Notes: a model not told the origin generated them from the letters alone. Positions 41,856 through 51,899 are shown, numbered from the stretch's first letter. The stretch is DNA of 54,473 bases from SIG714 sp964638675 (GCA_964638675.1 CAZXAU010000015.1:1-54473); one strand, 5' to 3'. Numbers and translations: made by a program.

Positions 41856-43238
41856 ATGAAGGTTTTTACAAAAGGAATCATGCTTAATGATGTTGTGAGC
41901 ATATGCTCACATGGCTCGGGATTGACAGTTGAAAACTGTGAGATCGGAGGATTTTTTACCGATTCACGTGAGGCGTTTGAAAATGGTGTTTTTCTTGCTA
42001 TAAAAGGTGAACACTCAGACGGAGCGGATTATATCAGATCGGCACTTGATCATGGTGCTGTATGTGCAATTTCATCGAGAATTCCCGGTGGGTGTGAGGG
42101 AAGTGTCATACTCGTTGAAGATACCGTAAAAGCACTTGGAACTCTTGCCGCATGGCATCGCCGCAGAATGAAGGATATTACAGTTGCAACCGTAACAGGT
42201 TCTGTCGGAAAGACGACGACAAAAGAGATGATATATTCGGTCCTTTCCGAAAAATTTGACACGCACAAAACAAAGGGGAATTATAACAGCGATATAGGGC
42301 TTCCGATGTCTCTTCTGACCCTTGAAAAACAATACAATGCGGCTGTTTATGAAATGGGAATGAGCAGAGCAGGTGAAATAAGCAATCTTTCAAAAATTGT
42401 ACGCCCCGATATTGCGGTCATCACAAATATAGGAACAATGCATATTGAATATCTCGGTTCACGTGAGGCGATAAGGGATGCAAAATGCGAAATTACCGAA
42501 GGGATGGGAAAGAACGGCATTCTTGTCCTGAACGGCGACGAACCTCTTCTTGCAGGAAGAGAAGGCGCAGTTTATGTTTCGCTTGTCAACCGTGATTCGG
42601 ATATCCGTGCTCTGAATATATGTGAGGGCGATAACGGTACTTCATTTGATCTACTGATTCACGGTGAGAGCGTTCAGAGCATAGTGATCCCGACCTTCGG
42701 AAAGCATAATGTGCTCAATGCCGCTATGGCATATACTGTCGGAAAGTATTTTGGAATGAGCGATTACGAAATAAGACGTGGACTTATGAATTTTAAGGGC
42801 GAGGATATGAGGCAGAGAATATATACTCATAAGGACATAACTCTGATCGAAGATTGTTACAATGCCGGTCCCGAATCCATGAGGGCATCTCTCGGTGTTC
42901 TTGAAAACTACTGTAATCGTCATGCACTGCGTCCTGTAGCGGTTCTCGGAGAAATGAGAGAGCTCGGGGATCATGCCGACATGCTTCACAAACAGGTGGG
43001 AGAGCTTGCCGCAACATCTGCAAAAAAACTTTTCACGGTCGGAAATTCACTGATCGCCGAAGGTGCCGCACATGGCGGAATGGATGAGAATAATATAGTC
43101 GAACTCGGCGATATGCCGTTTGACAGGGCGGCGGTCGTCATCGCATCAATGATAAAACCGGGTGACTGTCTGCTCTTCAAAGCAAGTCGTGCAATGAAGC
43201 TTGAAAAGCTTATTGATGAAATTAAAAAAGTATATTGA
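41856..43238 (+). CDS. murF: UDP-N-acetylmuramoyl-tripeptide--D-alanyl-D-alanine ligase
   Basis: A 460-residue Mur ligase that adds D-Ala-D-Ala and completes UDP-MurNAc-pentapeptide. Hallmarks: TDSREAFENGVFLAIKGEHSDG, the ATP loop VTGSVGKTTTKEM, NYNSDIGLPMSLL, EMGMSRAGEIS, and LIEDCYNAGPESMRASL, plus VLGEMRELG. Length is typical. It starts 19 bp after murE with GAAAGGA upstream. Confidence 0.96.
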   Translation: MKVFTKGIMLNDVVSICSHGSGLTVENCEIGGFFTDSREAFENGVFLAIKGEHSDGADYIRSALDHGAVCAISSRIPGGCEGSVILVEDTVKALGTLAAWHRRRMKDITVATVTGSVGKTTTKEMIYSVLSEKFDTHKTKGNYNSDIGLPMSLLTLEKQYNAAVYEMGMSRAGEISNLSKIVRPDIAVITNIGTMHIEYLGSREAIRDAKCEITEGMGKNGILVLNGDEPLLAGREGAVYVSLVNRDSDIRALNICEGDNGTSFDLLIHGESVQSIVIPTFGKHNVLNAAMAYTVGKYFGMSDYEIRRGLMNFKGEDMRQRIYTHKDITLIEDCYNAGPESMRASLGVLENYCNRHALRPVAVLGEMRELGDHADMLHKQVGELAATSAKKLFTVGNSLIAEGAAHGGMDENNIVELGDMPFDRAAVVIASMIKPGDCLLFKASRAMKLEKLIDEIKKVY

Positions 43239-43345
43239 AAATTGCAAAATCGTATTGAAATAATTCAAACGGTAATGTATAATTTCATTTGTGATAAGTC
43301 TGTCACTGATAAATATTACAATAATAAATGTTAAGGAAAGAGAAA

Positions 43346-44341
43346 ATGGACAATTTAATCATATTTGCAGCTTTTCTTATTGCTGCCCTCGGTCTGTCGC
43401 TCATATTTACGAAAAAGCTCATACCGATATTGAGAAAGAAAAAAATGGGTCAGAAAATTCTCGAGGAAGGACCGAATTGGCATAAAAGCAAAGAGGGAAC
43501 CCCAACGATGGGCGGTCTTGCATTTATTCTTGCGGATGCTCTGATGATTGTAGTTGGAGTAATATACCTTGCCTTTTCGGAAGAAAAAAATCATGATATT
43601 ATAAAACTCCTCCTTGTCTTCGGATTCGCACTTTGTTGCGGCGGAATCGGAATAATAGACGACCTTGCAAAGTTTTCGCACGGCAAAAATCAGGGACTTA
43701 AGGCGTATGAAAAATACCTTCTTCAGCTTGTTGCTTCTGCGGCTTTCCTGATTGTCGGAAGATTGACGGGAGTAATTGATACACAGATCTTCATTCCTTT
43801 TGTCAATAAAAGCTTTGATATCGGATTTTTCTATTATCCGATCATGCTTTTGCTTCTGACCGGAATCGTCAACAGTGTCAATCTTACAGACGGAATCGAC
43901 GGACTTGCGACAAGTGTAACTGTCGTTGTCATGCTGTTTATCTCTCTGCTTTCATCGCTTACAAACAACAGCTGGGCATTGATTTCTTCTGCTGTCACTG
44001 CCGGAGGCTGTCTCGGATTTCTTGTTTTCAATTTTCATCCTGCAAAGGTATTCATGGGTGACACCGGCTCGCTCTTTTTGGGCGGAATGCTGATAGCCGT
44101 CATGACGGCCGTCGGAAATCCGCTTCTCACCGTTATTATGGGTATTATTTACATAACGGAGACTGCAAGCGTGATCCTGCAGGTCGGATATTTCAAGCTT
44201 ACACACGGAAAGAGACTTTTCAAAATGTCGCCGATCCATCACCATTTTGAAAAATGCGGTTGGAGTGAAGTTAAGATTGTCAGCGTTTTCTCTGCACTGA
44301 CAATGCTCTTTTGTGCAATAGCATATTTCGGAATACAATGA
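43346..44341 (+). CDS. mraY: Phospho-N-acetylmuramoyl-pentapeptide-transferase
   Basis: A 331-residue integral membrane enzyme that transfers phospho-MurNAc-pentapeptide to undecaprenyl phosphate, making lipid I. Ten membrane segments fit the hydrophobic pattern. Conserved sites: GTPTMGG, IIDDLAKF, NLTDGIDGLA, KVFMGDTGSLFLGG and PIHHHFEKCGWSE. I chose ATG 43346, which has AAGGAAAG upstream, not the ATG at 43328 without a site. murD, commonly next in this cluster, is absent. Confidence 0.96.
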   Translation: MDNLIIFAAFLIAALGLSLIFTKKLIPILRKKKMGQKILEEGPNWHKSKEGTPTMGGLAFILADALMIVVGVIYLAFSEEKNHDIIKLLLVFGFALCCGGIGIIDDLAKFSHGKNQGLKAYEKYLLQLVASAAFLIVGRLTGVIDTQIFIPFVNKSFDIGFFYYPIMLLLLTGIVNSVNLTDGIDGLATSVTVVVMLFISLLSSLTNNSWALISSAVTAGGCLGFLVFNFHPAKVFMGDTGSLFLGGMLIAVMTAVGNPLLTVIMGIIYITETASVILQVGYFKLTHGKRLFKMSPIHHHFEKCGWSEVKIVSVFSALTMLFCAIAYFGIQ

Positions 44342-44447
44342 TCATAACGATCATAAAATATTAATCAACCTGTTTCAGAACGATTGAATGTCTGCCATCG
44401 CAGACAAAAAATGATCTCACTAAAAGTATGTAAAGGGGGAGTCGGAT

Positions 44448-45881
44448 TTGTCAGAAAATGAAAACAAGAAACAAACTCATTCTGCTTTCGGCAGGGATCG
44501 ATCACGGGAATCTGACCTGAACAGAAGAAAAGACGCCACATCATCCCGGACACCGGCTGATGAAGCGAAGAGAGAAAAAAATGATCGCTCACATCCGGCA
44601 TATCCTGCTTCGGGCAGTTCACACAGTGTCGGTGCAAAGATAGCCGGCGGTTGGCGTGAGGAGATATCTGACAAAAAAAAGGTGATCAATGTTTCGGTGC
44701 TTCAGAAGGGAAGCGTTGATATACCGCTCCTGGTCGTTTTTATCCTACTGATTGTTTGCGGCGTTGTTATGGTCTTTTCTGCAAGCTATGCATATGCATA
44801 CAGTAAAGATGAAAACAGCTATACCTTTATAAAAAGTCAGATCATATTCATATGTCTGGGAATTGCCGTTGCCGCTGCCATAGTTTTTTTGTATGATAAG
44901 GTGTTGAACAAGGGTGTTGTTCCGTTTTTTGTAGTGGCATATTATGCTGCCATGTTATTACTGCTCGTTCTTGTACTTTTTATCGGAAAAAGTGAGGGCG
45001 AGGCAAAGAGATGGCTTTATTTCGGTAGCGTGAGTATTCAGCCGTCCGAATTTGCCAAGGGTGCGATGATCATGGCACTGGCACTTTATTTTGCAAGGCA
45101 TGAAAAAAATATTAATTCATCGAAGTTTTTCCCGACAACTGTAGAAGGAACGGTTATCCCTATGCTGATCGCTCTGCCTACAATAGCCCTTGTCGCTCTC
45201 GAAAACCATACATCGGGAGTTATAATTCTCGGTCTTATTGCAATAATCATGGTTTTTTTCGGAGAGAAAAATCATTTACTGCTCGGGGGTGCCATTGTCG
45301 TAGGGCTTGTAGCGGTAGTCATTGCTATCAACTTCCTTCTGAGTGTTGATAAGACTGAGGCGACCGGGCTCGTCAAAAAGATTGTCGACTCTTACGGATG
45401 GAAGAGAATAGATATGTGGCTCAGACCTGAAAACTATGATCTGAGGAAAGACTTGTGGCAATCCACTCAGGGAATATACGCCATAGGTTCAGGCGGATTT
45501 ATGGGTGTAGGATTCGGACAGAGCAGGCAGAAGCATTTGTTTGTATCTCAGCCGCAGAATGACTTTATTTTCACAATTCTGTGCGAGGAAATGGGCTTCG
45601 TCGGAGCTGTTGCAATTATTCTCCTGTTTGCTTTTCTGATATGGCGGGGAATAGTGGTTGGGTTGAGGATCCCCGATGCTTTTTCACGTATGACGGTCTG
45701 GGGACTTACGGGAAGCATAGGACTTCAGGCATTTCTCAATATCGGTGTTGTCACCGGAATTCTTCCGAATACCGGAATAAGTCTGCCGTTTTTTAGCTAC
45801 GGCGGCTCTTCAATGCTTTCACTGCTCATCGAAGTCGGTATAATTCTTTCGCTTTCAAAATATGCATATAAGGCTAACTGA
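44448..45881 (+). CDS. ftsW: Lipid II polymerase FtsW/SpoVE-type (SEDS family)
   Basis: A 477-residue SEDS glycosyltransferase. After an unusual 80-residue charged, Ser-rich N-terminus there are ten membrane segments. SEDS motifs: DIPLLVVFILLIVCGVVMVFSAS, KRWLYFGSVSIQPSEFAKGAMIM, ENHTSGVIILGLI, GSGGFMGVGFGQSRQKHLFVSQPQNDFIFTILCEEMGFVG and TGISLPFFSYGGSSML. It polymerises lipid II with the partner class B PBP. The start is a TTG at 44448, 8 nt after GGGGAG. FtsW versus SpoVE is not decided by sequence. Confidence 0.94.
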   Translation: MSENENKKQTHSAFGRDRSRESDLNRRKDATSSRTPADEAKREKNDRSHPAYPASGSSHSVGAKIAGGWREEISDKKKVINVSVLQKGSVDIPLLVVFILLIVCGVVMVFSASYAYAYSKDENSYTFIKSQIIFICLGIAVAAAIVFLYDKVLNKGVVPFFVVAYYAAMLLLLVLVLFIGKSEGEAKRWLYFGSVSIQPSEFAKGAMIMALALYFARHEKNINSSKFFPTTVEGTVIPMLIALPTIALVALENHTSGVIILGLIAIIMVFFGEKNHLLLGGAIVVGLVAVVIAINFLLSVDKTEATGLVKKIVDSYGWKRIDMWLRPENYDLRKDLWQSTQGIYAIGSGGFMGVGFGQSRQKHLFVSQPQNDFIFTILCEEMGFVGAVAIILLFAFLIWRGIVVGLRIPDAFSRMTVWGLTGSIGLQAFLNIGVVTGILPNTGISLPFFSYGGSSMLSLLIEVGIILSLSKYAYKAN

Positions 45882-45914
45882 TGTATCAATAACCATCAAG
45901 ATAGGAAGGTATAA

Positions 45915-47036
45915 ATGAAGATCTTTCTTTCGGGCGGCGGAACGGCAGGTCATGTGAATCCTGCCCTGGCAATCGCCTGTGAAATTAAAAAAACAATTCC
46001 CGAAGCCGAATTTTATTATGTCGGCACACCGGGCGGTATAGAAAATACGCTTGTTAAGGATTATCCGATGTATCACATCAATATCCGGGGACTGAGAAGA
46101 TCGCTTTCGCTTTCGAACATTAAAACGGCATTTCTTACAGTTCGCTCATTCGGCGAAGCGAAAAAGCTTATAAAACGTGAAAAACCCGATCTTGTTATCG
46201 GTACGGGCGGATATGTTTGCTGGCCGATATGCTCTGCTGCGGCATCCCTTCATGTGCCATGCTTCCTTCACGAATCAAACTCGGTTCCGGGTCTGGTTGT
46301 AAGAAAGCTTCAGAAGAAGGTCAGCGGAGTATTTATAAATTTTGAACAGACAAGATCGCAGCTTTCTGGTGAATCAAAGGTATATCATGTCGGAACACCT
46401 GTTCGTGAAGAATTCAATATCTTCAACAGAGAACATGAAAGGGAAAAGCTTGATGTCGGATTCGGGAAAAAGTATTCAAAGTTGATTCTTTCCTTCGGCG
46501 GCAGTCTCGGTGCAACACGTCTGAACGAGGAGATCATCTCGATGATGAACAGCCTTGGCAGACAGCACAGTGACGTACTCATGATCCATGCATCGGGAAA
46601 ACGTGAATTTGCCATTATGTCAGAAAAGGCAAAAGCTCTCGGTATAGATAAGCTCGACAATTGCCGGATATATGAATATATAGGCGATATTCCGTCAAAA
46701 ATGATTGCATCTGATATTGTTATCTGCAGAAGCGGAGCGCTTACACTTTCGGAGCTGGCATATTCGTCAACACCGTCTGTGCTGATCCCCTCACCCAACG
46801 TAACAGATGATCAGCAGTATAAAAATGCATCGGTGTTTGAAAAAGCCGGTGCGGCTGTGGTTTTCAGAGAAAGTGAACTTGAAAAGGACACCCTGAGCTC
46901 TTGTGTCGACAGTCTGCTTTCCGATACGCAAAAGCTCAATGAAATGAGAGAAAAAGCGGCATCTTTTGCAGTACGTGACTGCGGAGAGCGTATATGGAAT
47001 ATAATAAAGGATTCTGTTATGGCAGAAAACAAGTGA
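45915..47036 (+). CDS. murG: UDP-N-acetylglucosamine--N-acetylmuramyl-(pentapeptide) pyrophosphoryl-undecaprenol GlcNAc transferase
   Basis: A 373-residue GT28 glycosyltransferase that adds GlcNAc to lipid I to make lipid II on the inner membrane face. Hallmarks: LSGGGTAGHVNPALAIA, PDLVIGTGGYVCWP, HESNSVPGLV, LSFGGSLGATRLNE and CRSGALTLSELAYSSTPSVLIPSPNVTDDQQYKNA. It follows ftsW by 33 bp with AGGAAGG before the ATG. Confidence 0.97.
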   Translation: MKIFLSGGGTAGHVNPALAIACEIKKTIPEAEFYYVGTPGGIENTLVKDYPMYHINIRGLRRSLSLSNIKTAFLTVRSFGEAKKLIKREKPDLVIGTGGYVCWPICSAAASLHVPCFLHESNSVPGLVVRKLQKKVSGVFINFEQTRSQLSGESKVYHVGTPVREEFNIFNREHEREKLDVGFGKKYSKLILSFGGSLGATRLNEEIISMMNSLGRQHSDVLMIHASGKREFAIMSEKAKALGIDKLDNCRIYEYIGDIPSKMIASDIVICRSGALTLSELAYSSTPSVLIPSPNVTDDQQYKNASVFEKAGAAVVFRESELEKDTLSSCVDSLLSDTQKLNEMREKAASFAVRDCGERIWNIIKDSVMAENK

Positions 47037-47176
47037 TATCACTTCTGCGTGTCGTGTAATCGGTCGGCTTTTGCAGAGCACTTTTGATTCACGGCAAATC
47101 CGTTTATACATATTCCTAAAATTTTAAAAAAAGATTTGAAGCACAAGGCAGTAAAAAATGACGAAGGAGAAAAGCA

Positions 47177-47908
47177 ATGAAGAAATCGACGGTTATTATA
47201 GTTTCCGTACTTTTCGGCATCATGGTTTTTGCTTTGCTTGCAGTGTTGGCTGTCAATGTGATCTTTTCGGTAAGAAGCATTGAAGTTGAGGGAAATACAA
47301 GATACTCTGATGATCTGATACTCGAAGCTGTAGGACTTGAGAAGGGAGATATTATATTTTTCGCTGACGAGAAAAAATATGCATCACGCCTGGCAAAAAA
47401 ATGTCCTTACGTCTATGCGGTCAAGCTGACAAAGGACTATCCGTCAGTCATCAGATTGACAATAACAGAAGAGATACCGGGCTTTTATTTTGAATCATCG
47501 GGACAAACCGGTGTAGTATCAAAGAGCGGAAAGGTTTTATATCTCGGAAACGGACTTCCCGAAGAATATACCGGACTTACAAAGGTCGCTCTTCCCGGAA
47601 TTTCACTTGCAATGACCGGTTATCCGCTTGTGCTGAATGAAAAGGCCGATAATCAGGCACTGAACACCGTACTGCAGGCTATTGAAAGACACGGTTTTTC
47701 GGATAGGATTGCTTATATAACCGTGAATTCAAGATTTGATATCAGAATGCAGTATGACGATCGGTTTCTGATACTCTTCGGAGACAGCAGTGATTTCGAT
47801 ATAAAGCTCCGTTTTGTCAACGGAATCATTGAAGAGCTTAAACCGGAGCAAAAGGGAACGATCAATGTAAAGGATTCGAGCAAAGGTTATCTGATTCTCG
47901 ATGAATGA
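47177..47908 (+). CDS. divIB: Cell division protein FtsQ/DivIB
   Basis: A 243-residue bitopic protein: short cytoplasmic tail, membrane segment (about 4-27), then a POTRA domain (VRSIEVEGNTRYSDDLILEAVGLEKGDIIFFADEKKYASRLAKKCPYVYAVKLTKDYPSVIRLTITE) and the FtsQ-type beta domain. It links FtsL/DivIC to the wall synthase during septation. It is short, ending soon after the beta domain. AAGGAG precedes the ATG. Confidence 0.93.
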   Translation: MKKSTVIIVSVLFGIMVFALLAVLAVNVIFSVRSIEVEGNTRYSDDLILEAVGLEKGDIIFFADEKKYASRLAKKCPYVYAVKLTKDYPSVIRLTITEEIPGFYFESSGQTGVVSKSGKVLYLGNGLPEEYTGLTKVALPGISLAMTGYPLVLNEKADNQALNTVLQAIERHGFSDRIAYITVNSRFDIRMQYDDRFLILFGDSSDFDIKLRFVNGIIEELKPEQKGTINVKDSSKGYLILDE

Positions 47909-47949
47909 AAACTCGTTTGAAATGTAAATAATTTGTTAATACTTTGAGT

Positions 47950-47978
47950 TTGTATTGAAATTTTGCAAAAGATATAAT
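47950..47978 (+). promoter_or_regulatory. Promoter of ftsZ
   Basis: TTGTAT (47950-47955), 17-bp spacer, TATAAT (47973-47978). It gives ftsZ its own transcript with a leader of about 110 nt, in addition to read-through from the cluster. Confidence 0.7.
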
Positions 47979-48094
47979 ATTATAGATGTATAAATTTTAA
48001 AGAAACAAAAAAGCGTGGAAAGTACTCGTGCGGACAGAATGAATGTTCCGCAAATGAGTATTTTGAATCGAATAAAATCAAGGAGGGCATTGTT

Positions 48095-49192
48095 ATGCCG
48101 AATGAAAGTTTTTTTGACAGTACAGTTGTAAGTCTTAAGGTTGTGGGTGTCGGAGGCGGTGGAAACAACGCAGTTCGGAGAATGGCAGAACAGGGAATAA
48201 ATGGTGTTGAGTTCATCGCAGTCAATACGGATAAGGCAGCCCTCAACAAGTCGGAAGGACTTACTCGTGTCTGCATCGGTGAAAAATTGACAAAGGGACA
48301 CGGTGCCGGTTCAAACCCCGAGGTCGGAGCGAGAGCCGCTGAAGAAAGCATCGAAGAAGTTACGGCTGCCCTCAAGGGTGCCGATATGGTATTCATTACA
48401 GCCGGAATGGGCGGCGGAACAGGAACAGGTGCGGCTCCTGTCATTGCAAAGGTTGCACGTGATATGGGGATTCTTACTGTTGGCGTTGTAACAAAGCCGT
48501 TTGAATTTGAAGGACCCAGAAGAATGCTTCAGGCTGAAGCAGGAATAAAGAGACTTCGTGAAAACGTCGATTCTCTGCTTGTTATCCAGAATGACAGACT
48601 CAAGCATATATCTCAGACAAGAATTACCTTCCTGAATGCCTTTGTTGAGGCTGATAATGTCCTCAAGCACGGTGTTCAGAGCATTTGCTCACTGATCTCT
48701 GATGTCGGAGTTGTCAACCTTGACTTTGCCGATGTTACGACAGTCATGAAAGATGCCGGATATGCACACATGGGTGTCGGTGCGGCACAGGGTAAGGAAA
48801 AGGCAGAAACAGCAGCTAAGCTTGCAATTTCCAGCCCGCTTCTCGAGACATCGATCGAGGGTGCAAGAGGAATTCTCGTCAATATCACAGCATCACCCGA
48901 TATAGCACTTGAAGAGATCTCGGCGGCTTCTCAGCTTATAACAGATGAGGCACATCCTGAGGCTACGATCATATGGGGTGCAGTTATCGATGATAAACTT
49001 GAGGACGAGATCAGAGTTACTGTTATAGCAACAGGATTTGATAAGACGTCAGATAATGCCGATTCACAGAGCAACCCCACTCCGAAGCCTGCTGCAAAGA
49101 CGACTGTGGCAAGCAAGGAGGATACAACGGAGGCATACAATGATGAGCTTGACGATATACTTAAAATGATCGGCAAGGGCAAAAAAGGTTGA
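48095..49192 (+). CDS. ftsZ: Cell division protein FtsZ
   Basis: A 365-residue tubulin-like GTPase that forms the Z-ring. GTP-binding and polymerisation motifs are intact: VVGVGGGGNNAVRRM, VNTDKAAL, the tubulin signature GGGTGTG (106-112), GPRRMLQAEAGI and the T7 loop NLDFADV. After a Ser/Pro/Thr linker the tail reads YNDELDDILKMIGKGKKG, which departs from the common D-I-P-x-F-L-R consensus that binds FtsA/SepF/ZipA. AAGGAGGG lies upstream; a terminator follows. Confidence 0.98.
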   Translation: MPNESFFDSTVVSLKVVGVGGGGNNAVRRMAEQGINGVEFIAVNTDKAALNKSEGLTRVCIGEKLTKGHGAGSNPEVGARAAEESIEEVTAALKGADMVFITAGMGGGTGTGAAPVIAKVARDMGILTVGVVTKPFEFEGPRRMLQAEAGIKRLRENVDSLLVIQNDRLKHISQTRITFLNAFVEADNVLKHGVQSICSLISDVGVVNLDFADVTTVMKDAGYAHMGVGAAQGKEKAETAAKLAISSPLLETSIEGARGILVNITASPDIALEEISAASQLITDEAHPEATIIWGAVIDDKLEDEIRVTVIATGFDKTSDNADSQSNPTPKPAAKTTVASKEDTTEAYNDELDDILKMIGKGKKG

Positions 49193-49272
49193 TTTTAATA
49201 GTTTTGTGACTATATCCGACGATATACAGATCGTTTGAGTGATTTTCGGTTTGGTTTGGATGTATTGTCAAT

Positions 49273-49326
49273 AAAAACGGGCTGCAGCATTCAGCATGAT
49301 ATTTCTGAATGATACAGCCCGTTTTA
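49273..49326 (+). terminator. Terminator of ftsZ and the dcw cluster
   Basis: AAAACGGGCTG...CATTCAG / CTGAATG...CAGCCCGTTTT forms a long stem with small mismatches, followed by TTTATG. Confidence 0.85.
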
Positions 49327-49451
49327 TGCAAATTATATGTTTATAATATAATTCTTTTATACTTTTTGAATGTATATATGTAGGTTCTCATGTCTGTATT
49401 TCAGACAGATATTTGCAGATATGATTACTGACGGATCATGAGGTTGTGTTG

Positions 49452-50171
49452 ATGAAAAACGTACTGATTACGGGCGGATCAAGAGGAATAGGTGCGGAAA
49501 TTGTTAAAGCCTTCGCATTATCGGGTCATAACGTATATTTTTTCTATAAGAATTCGGACGAATCGGCAATGAAGCTTGCAAAATTGACGGGTGCTACTGC
49601 AATTCGTTGCGATGTAGGCGACGCAGGGCAGGTGACGAGCGGAATAAATACCGTGAAAAAAAGTGCTCTTTCTATAGATATCCTCGTTAATAATGCAGGC
49701 ATTTCATCTATCAAGCCCTTTGGCGATATCAGCTATGAGGAATGGCGTGAAATGACAGCGGTGACGCTTGACGGTGCATTTTTCTGTACAAAGGCGGTAC
49801 TTCCCGATATGCTTTCTAAGGGTTGGGGGAGGATAATCAATATTTCTTCAATGTGGGGAAGCATGGGAGCGTCATGTGAGGTACATTATTCAACCGTGAA
49901 GGCCGGTCTTCTCGGGTTTACACGTGCTCTGGCAAAGGAGCTTGCTATATCCAATATAACTGTCAATGCAGTATCACCTGGATTTATAGACACCGACATG
50001 AATTCTCATTTATCCGAAAGTGAAAAAGAAGAATTTATCTCATCGATACCTGCAGGCAGAGCAGGGAATCCTGATGATGTTGCCAATGCCGTGCTCTTTC
50101 TCTCTAAAGACGAGAGTTCTTATATTACAGGTCAGAACATAGGCGTAAATGGCGGATACACGGTTAATTGA
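49452..50171 (+). CDS. Short-chain dehydrogenase/reductase (FabG-like)
   Basis: A 239-residue classical SDR. NAD(P) motif GGSRGIG, NNAG at 80-83, catalytic S133 and Y146-S-T-V-K150, then NAVSPGFIDTDM and the C-terminal GQNIGVNGGY. It resembles 3-oxoacyl-ACP reductase, but with no fatty-acid genes nearby the substrate is uncertain. I chose ATG 49452 with GAGG upstream over the GTG and TTG codons just before it. The LytM-fold lipoprotein gene follows 33 bp later. Confidence 0.92.
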   Translation: MKNVLITGGSRGIGAEIVKAFALSGHNVYFFYKNSDESAMKLAKLTGATAIRCDVGDAGQVTSGINTVKKSALSIDILVNNAGISSIKPFGDISYEEWREMTAVTLDGAFFCTKAVLPDMLSKGWGRIINISSMWGSMGASCEVHYSTVKAGLLGFTRALAKELAISNITVNAVSPGFIDTDMNSHLSESEKEEFISSIPAGRAGNPDDVANAVLFLSKDESSYITGQNIGVNGGYTVN

Positions 50172-50204
50172 AAATAAATTACTGAAGGGAGTTTAAATAT
50201 CGGA

Positions 50205-51899
50205 ATGAAAAGGAATATATTGATAATCGCACTTTTGCTTTGCGTTGTATTGATTTTTTTTAATTCATGTACGAACAGATGGGAAACCGATACCACTGAA
50301 AGCCCTGATACTGCCCCTAAGCAAACGCAAGTGACACTTGAGATACCGCAGGGAGTGGATAATTTTATAGATGAAAAATACTGTACAAGTGTAGTGCTGA
50401 CAGACCCATACGGAAGGGTGTTCAGCTCGGATAATAATCCCGATCTCCTTGCAACTTTGTTAAGGATCACAAAAAAAGCCAAGCAGTCTCCCTATCTCGG
50501 TTATTCTGTAGATATCAACAGATATTATACCGCACAGTTTGACGGACCTGTCGGAAAGGTGAATTATAAGTTTTATTTTTCGGACGATCCGCAGAGCTGT
50601 TATTTTGAAAGTGCAAGCGGAAAGTATTATTATTCCAACGAATCCGGGTGTACCGAATTTCTCAGATCGGACTATTCTGAGGGAGCGTATGCACTCTCGG
50701 CATTACCGAAGCTCTCAATTAATTCGGTCGACATTTTCCCGACGTCGGTAAAATGGGAGTATAAAAAAACAGACGGAACATATTCAGCCTCAACACAGAC
50801 ACCTCAGCTCGGAGGGGGAGAGAATGTCGGCTCACTCAGGGCAAATTTTGTTCCGGGCTTTTCGGTTCAACCTGACACTATTTCGGTAGTTTTATCAGAT
50901 AAAGACGGGGCAGAGTTTTATTCGGGTGACATTTCAGGGGTTCAGGAGCTTCAGATTCCTTCTTCAGGCTTTGAATTCAGTATTTCCATGAAAGCCGTCT
51001 GGGAGAAAAATGAAAAGAATAACTGTGCAGGTGAATGCCTGTATTCATTCAGTACATTACTTACACCGAGTGCAATATTTTCTGTAAATAAAACTAGCAT
51101 CCTTCGGGGAGAATTTATAATTCTCAGTTGTGACAATCCGAGCGTTGATACATCTAAAATATCGGTTAGTGATGATGCAGACCTGAATTATATTCCGAGG
51201 TTCTTTACAAACGGCGGAAAGCTTTCTGCACTTATTCCGATACCGCTGACAACTACATGTAAAAATGTTAAATTCACTGTTAATGCGTACGGCGGTACGA
51301 GCTCATTCAATATATCCGTTTCGGACAGAAATCTTTCCCAGGGATCCTGCGGAATGATGTCTAAGGAAACATTAGACAAGATTGGAATGATAGATGACCC
51401 ATATGCCGGATTGTATGCGAAGCTCAAGACAAAAATTGAAAGCAACACCTCATATTCGAGAGTATATGCCATCGATTCATATGAGTCACCCTACAATCAT
51501 AAGGACGTAACCAAAAGAGCTGTTTTCGGTCAGAAATATAAGTTTAACTCTGGAAGCGGAGATAAAGATGTCCACATTGCTTACGATAACATATATGTAG
51601 GAAACTATTCAATTCCTGTAACCGCCGTTGCAGACGGAAAGGTCGTTTATGTCGGTTCGGATGAATATACCGGAGGTCTTGTCATAGTAGATCACGGAAT
51701 GGGTTTGCTCAGCTGGTATTGGAATCTTTCCACTACAAGTGTTACCGTGTCTGTCGGAAAGACGATTACAAAAGGTACAAAGATCGGTAATAACGGAGGC
51801 GGAGGACTCACCGAAACATATAATAATACGAATGTCTCATTGCATGTCGGACTTACACTGTTTGATGTTCCGGTAGACCTGAACGCACTGATTAAATGA
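50205..51899 (+). CDS. Lipoprotein with a degenerate LytM/M23 peptidase domain
   Basis: A 564-residue lipoprotein (lipobox FFNSC, C22). The first 430 residues form an unrecognised beta-rich exported region. The C-terminal 120 residues are a LytM (M23) fold. The zinc ligands are kept: H457 and D461 (VHIAYD) and H547 (SLHVG). The two catalytic histidines are lost: N507 stands in YWNLS where Y-x-H-L is usual, and S545 where the first His of H-x-H is usual. It is therefore probably non-enzymatic, like regulatory LytM factors or SpoIIQ. The 3' end has a shared terminator. Confidence 0.85.
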   Translation: MKRNILIIALLLCVVLIFFNSCTNRWETDTTESPDTAPKQTQVTLEIPQGVDNFIDEKYCTSVVLTDPYGRVFSSDNNPDLLATLLRITKKAKQSPYLGYSVDINRYYTAQFDGPVGKVNYKFYFSDDPQSCYFESASGKYYYSNESGCTEFLRSDYSEGAYALSALPKLSINSVDIFPTSVKWEYKKTDGTYSASTQTPQLGGGENVGSLRANFVPGFSVQPDTISVVLSDKDGAEFYSGDISGVQELQIPSSGFEFSISMKAVWEKNEKNNCAGECLYSFSTLLTPSAIFSVNKTSILRGEFIILSCDNPSVDTSKISVSDDADLNYIPRFFTNGGKLSALIPIPLTTTCKNVKFTVNAYGGTSSFNISVSDRNLSQGSCGMMSKETLDKIGMIDDPYAGLYAKLKTKIESNTSYSRVYAIDSYESPYNHKDVTKRAVFGQKYKFNSGSGDKDVHIAYDNIYVGNYSIPVTAVADGKVVYVGSDEYTGGLVIVDHGMGLLSWYWNLSTTSVTVSVGKTITKGTKIGNNGGGGLTETYNNTNVSLHVGLTLFDVPVDLNALIK

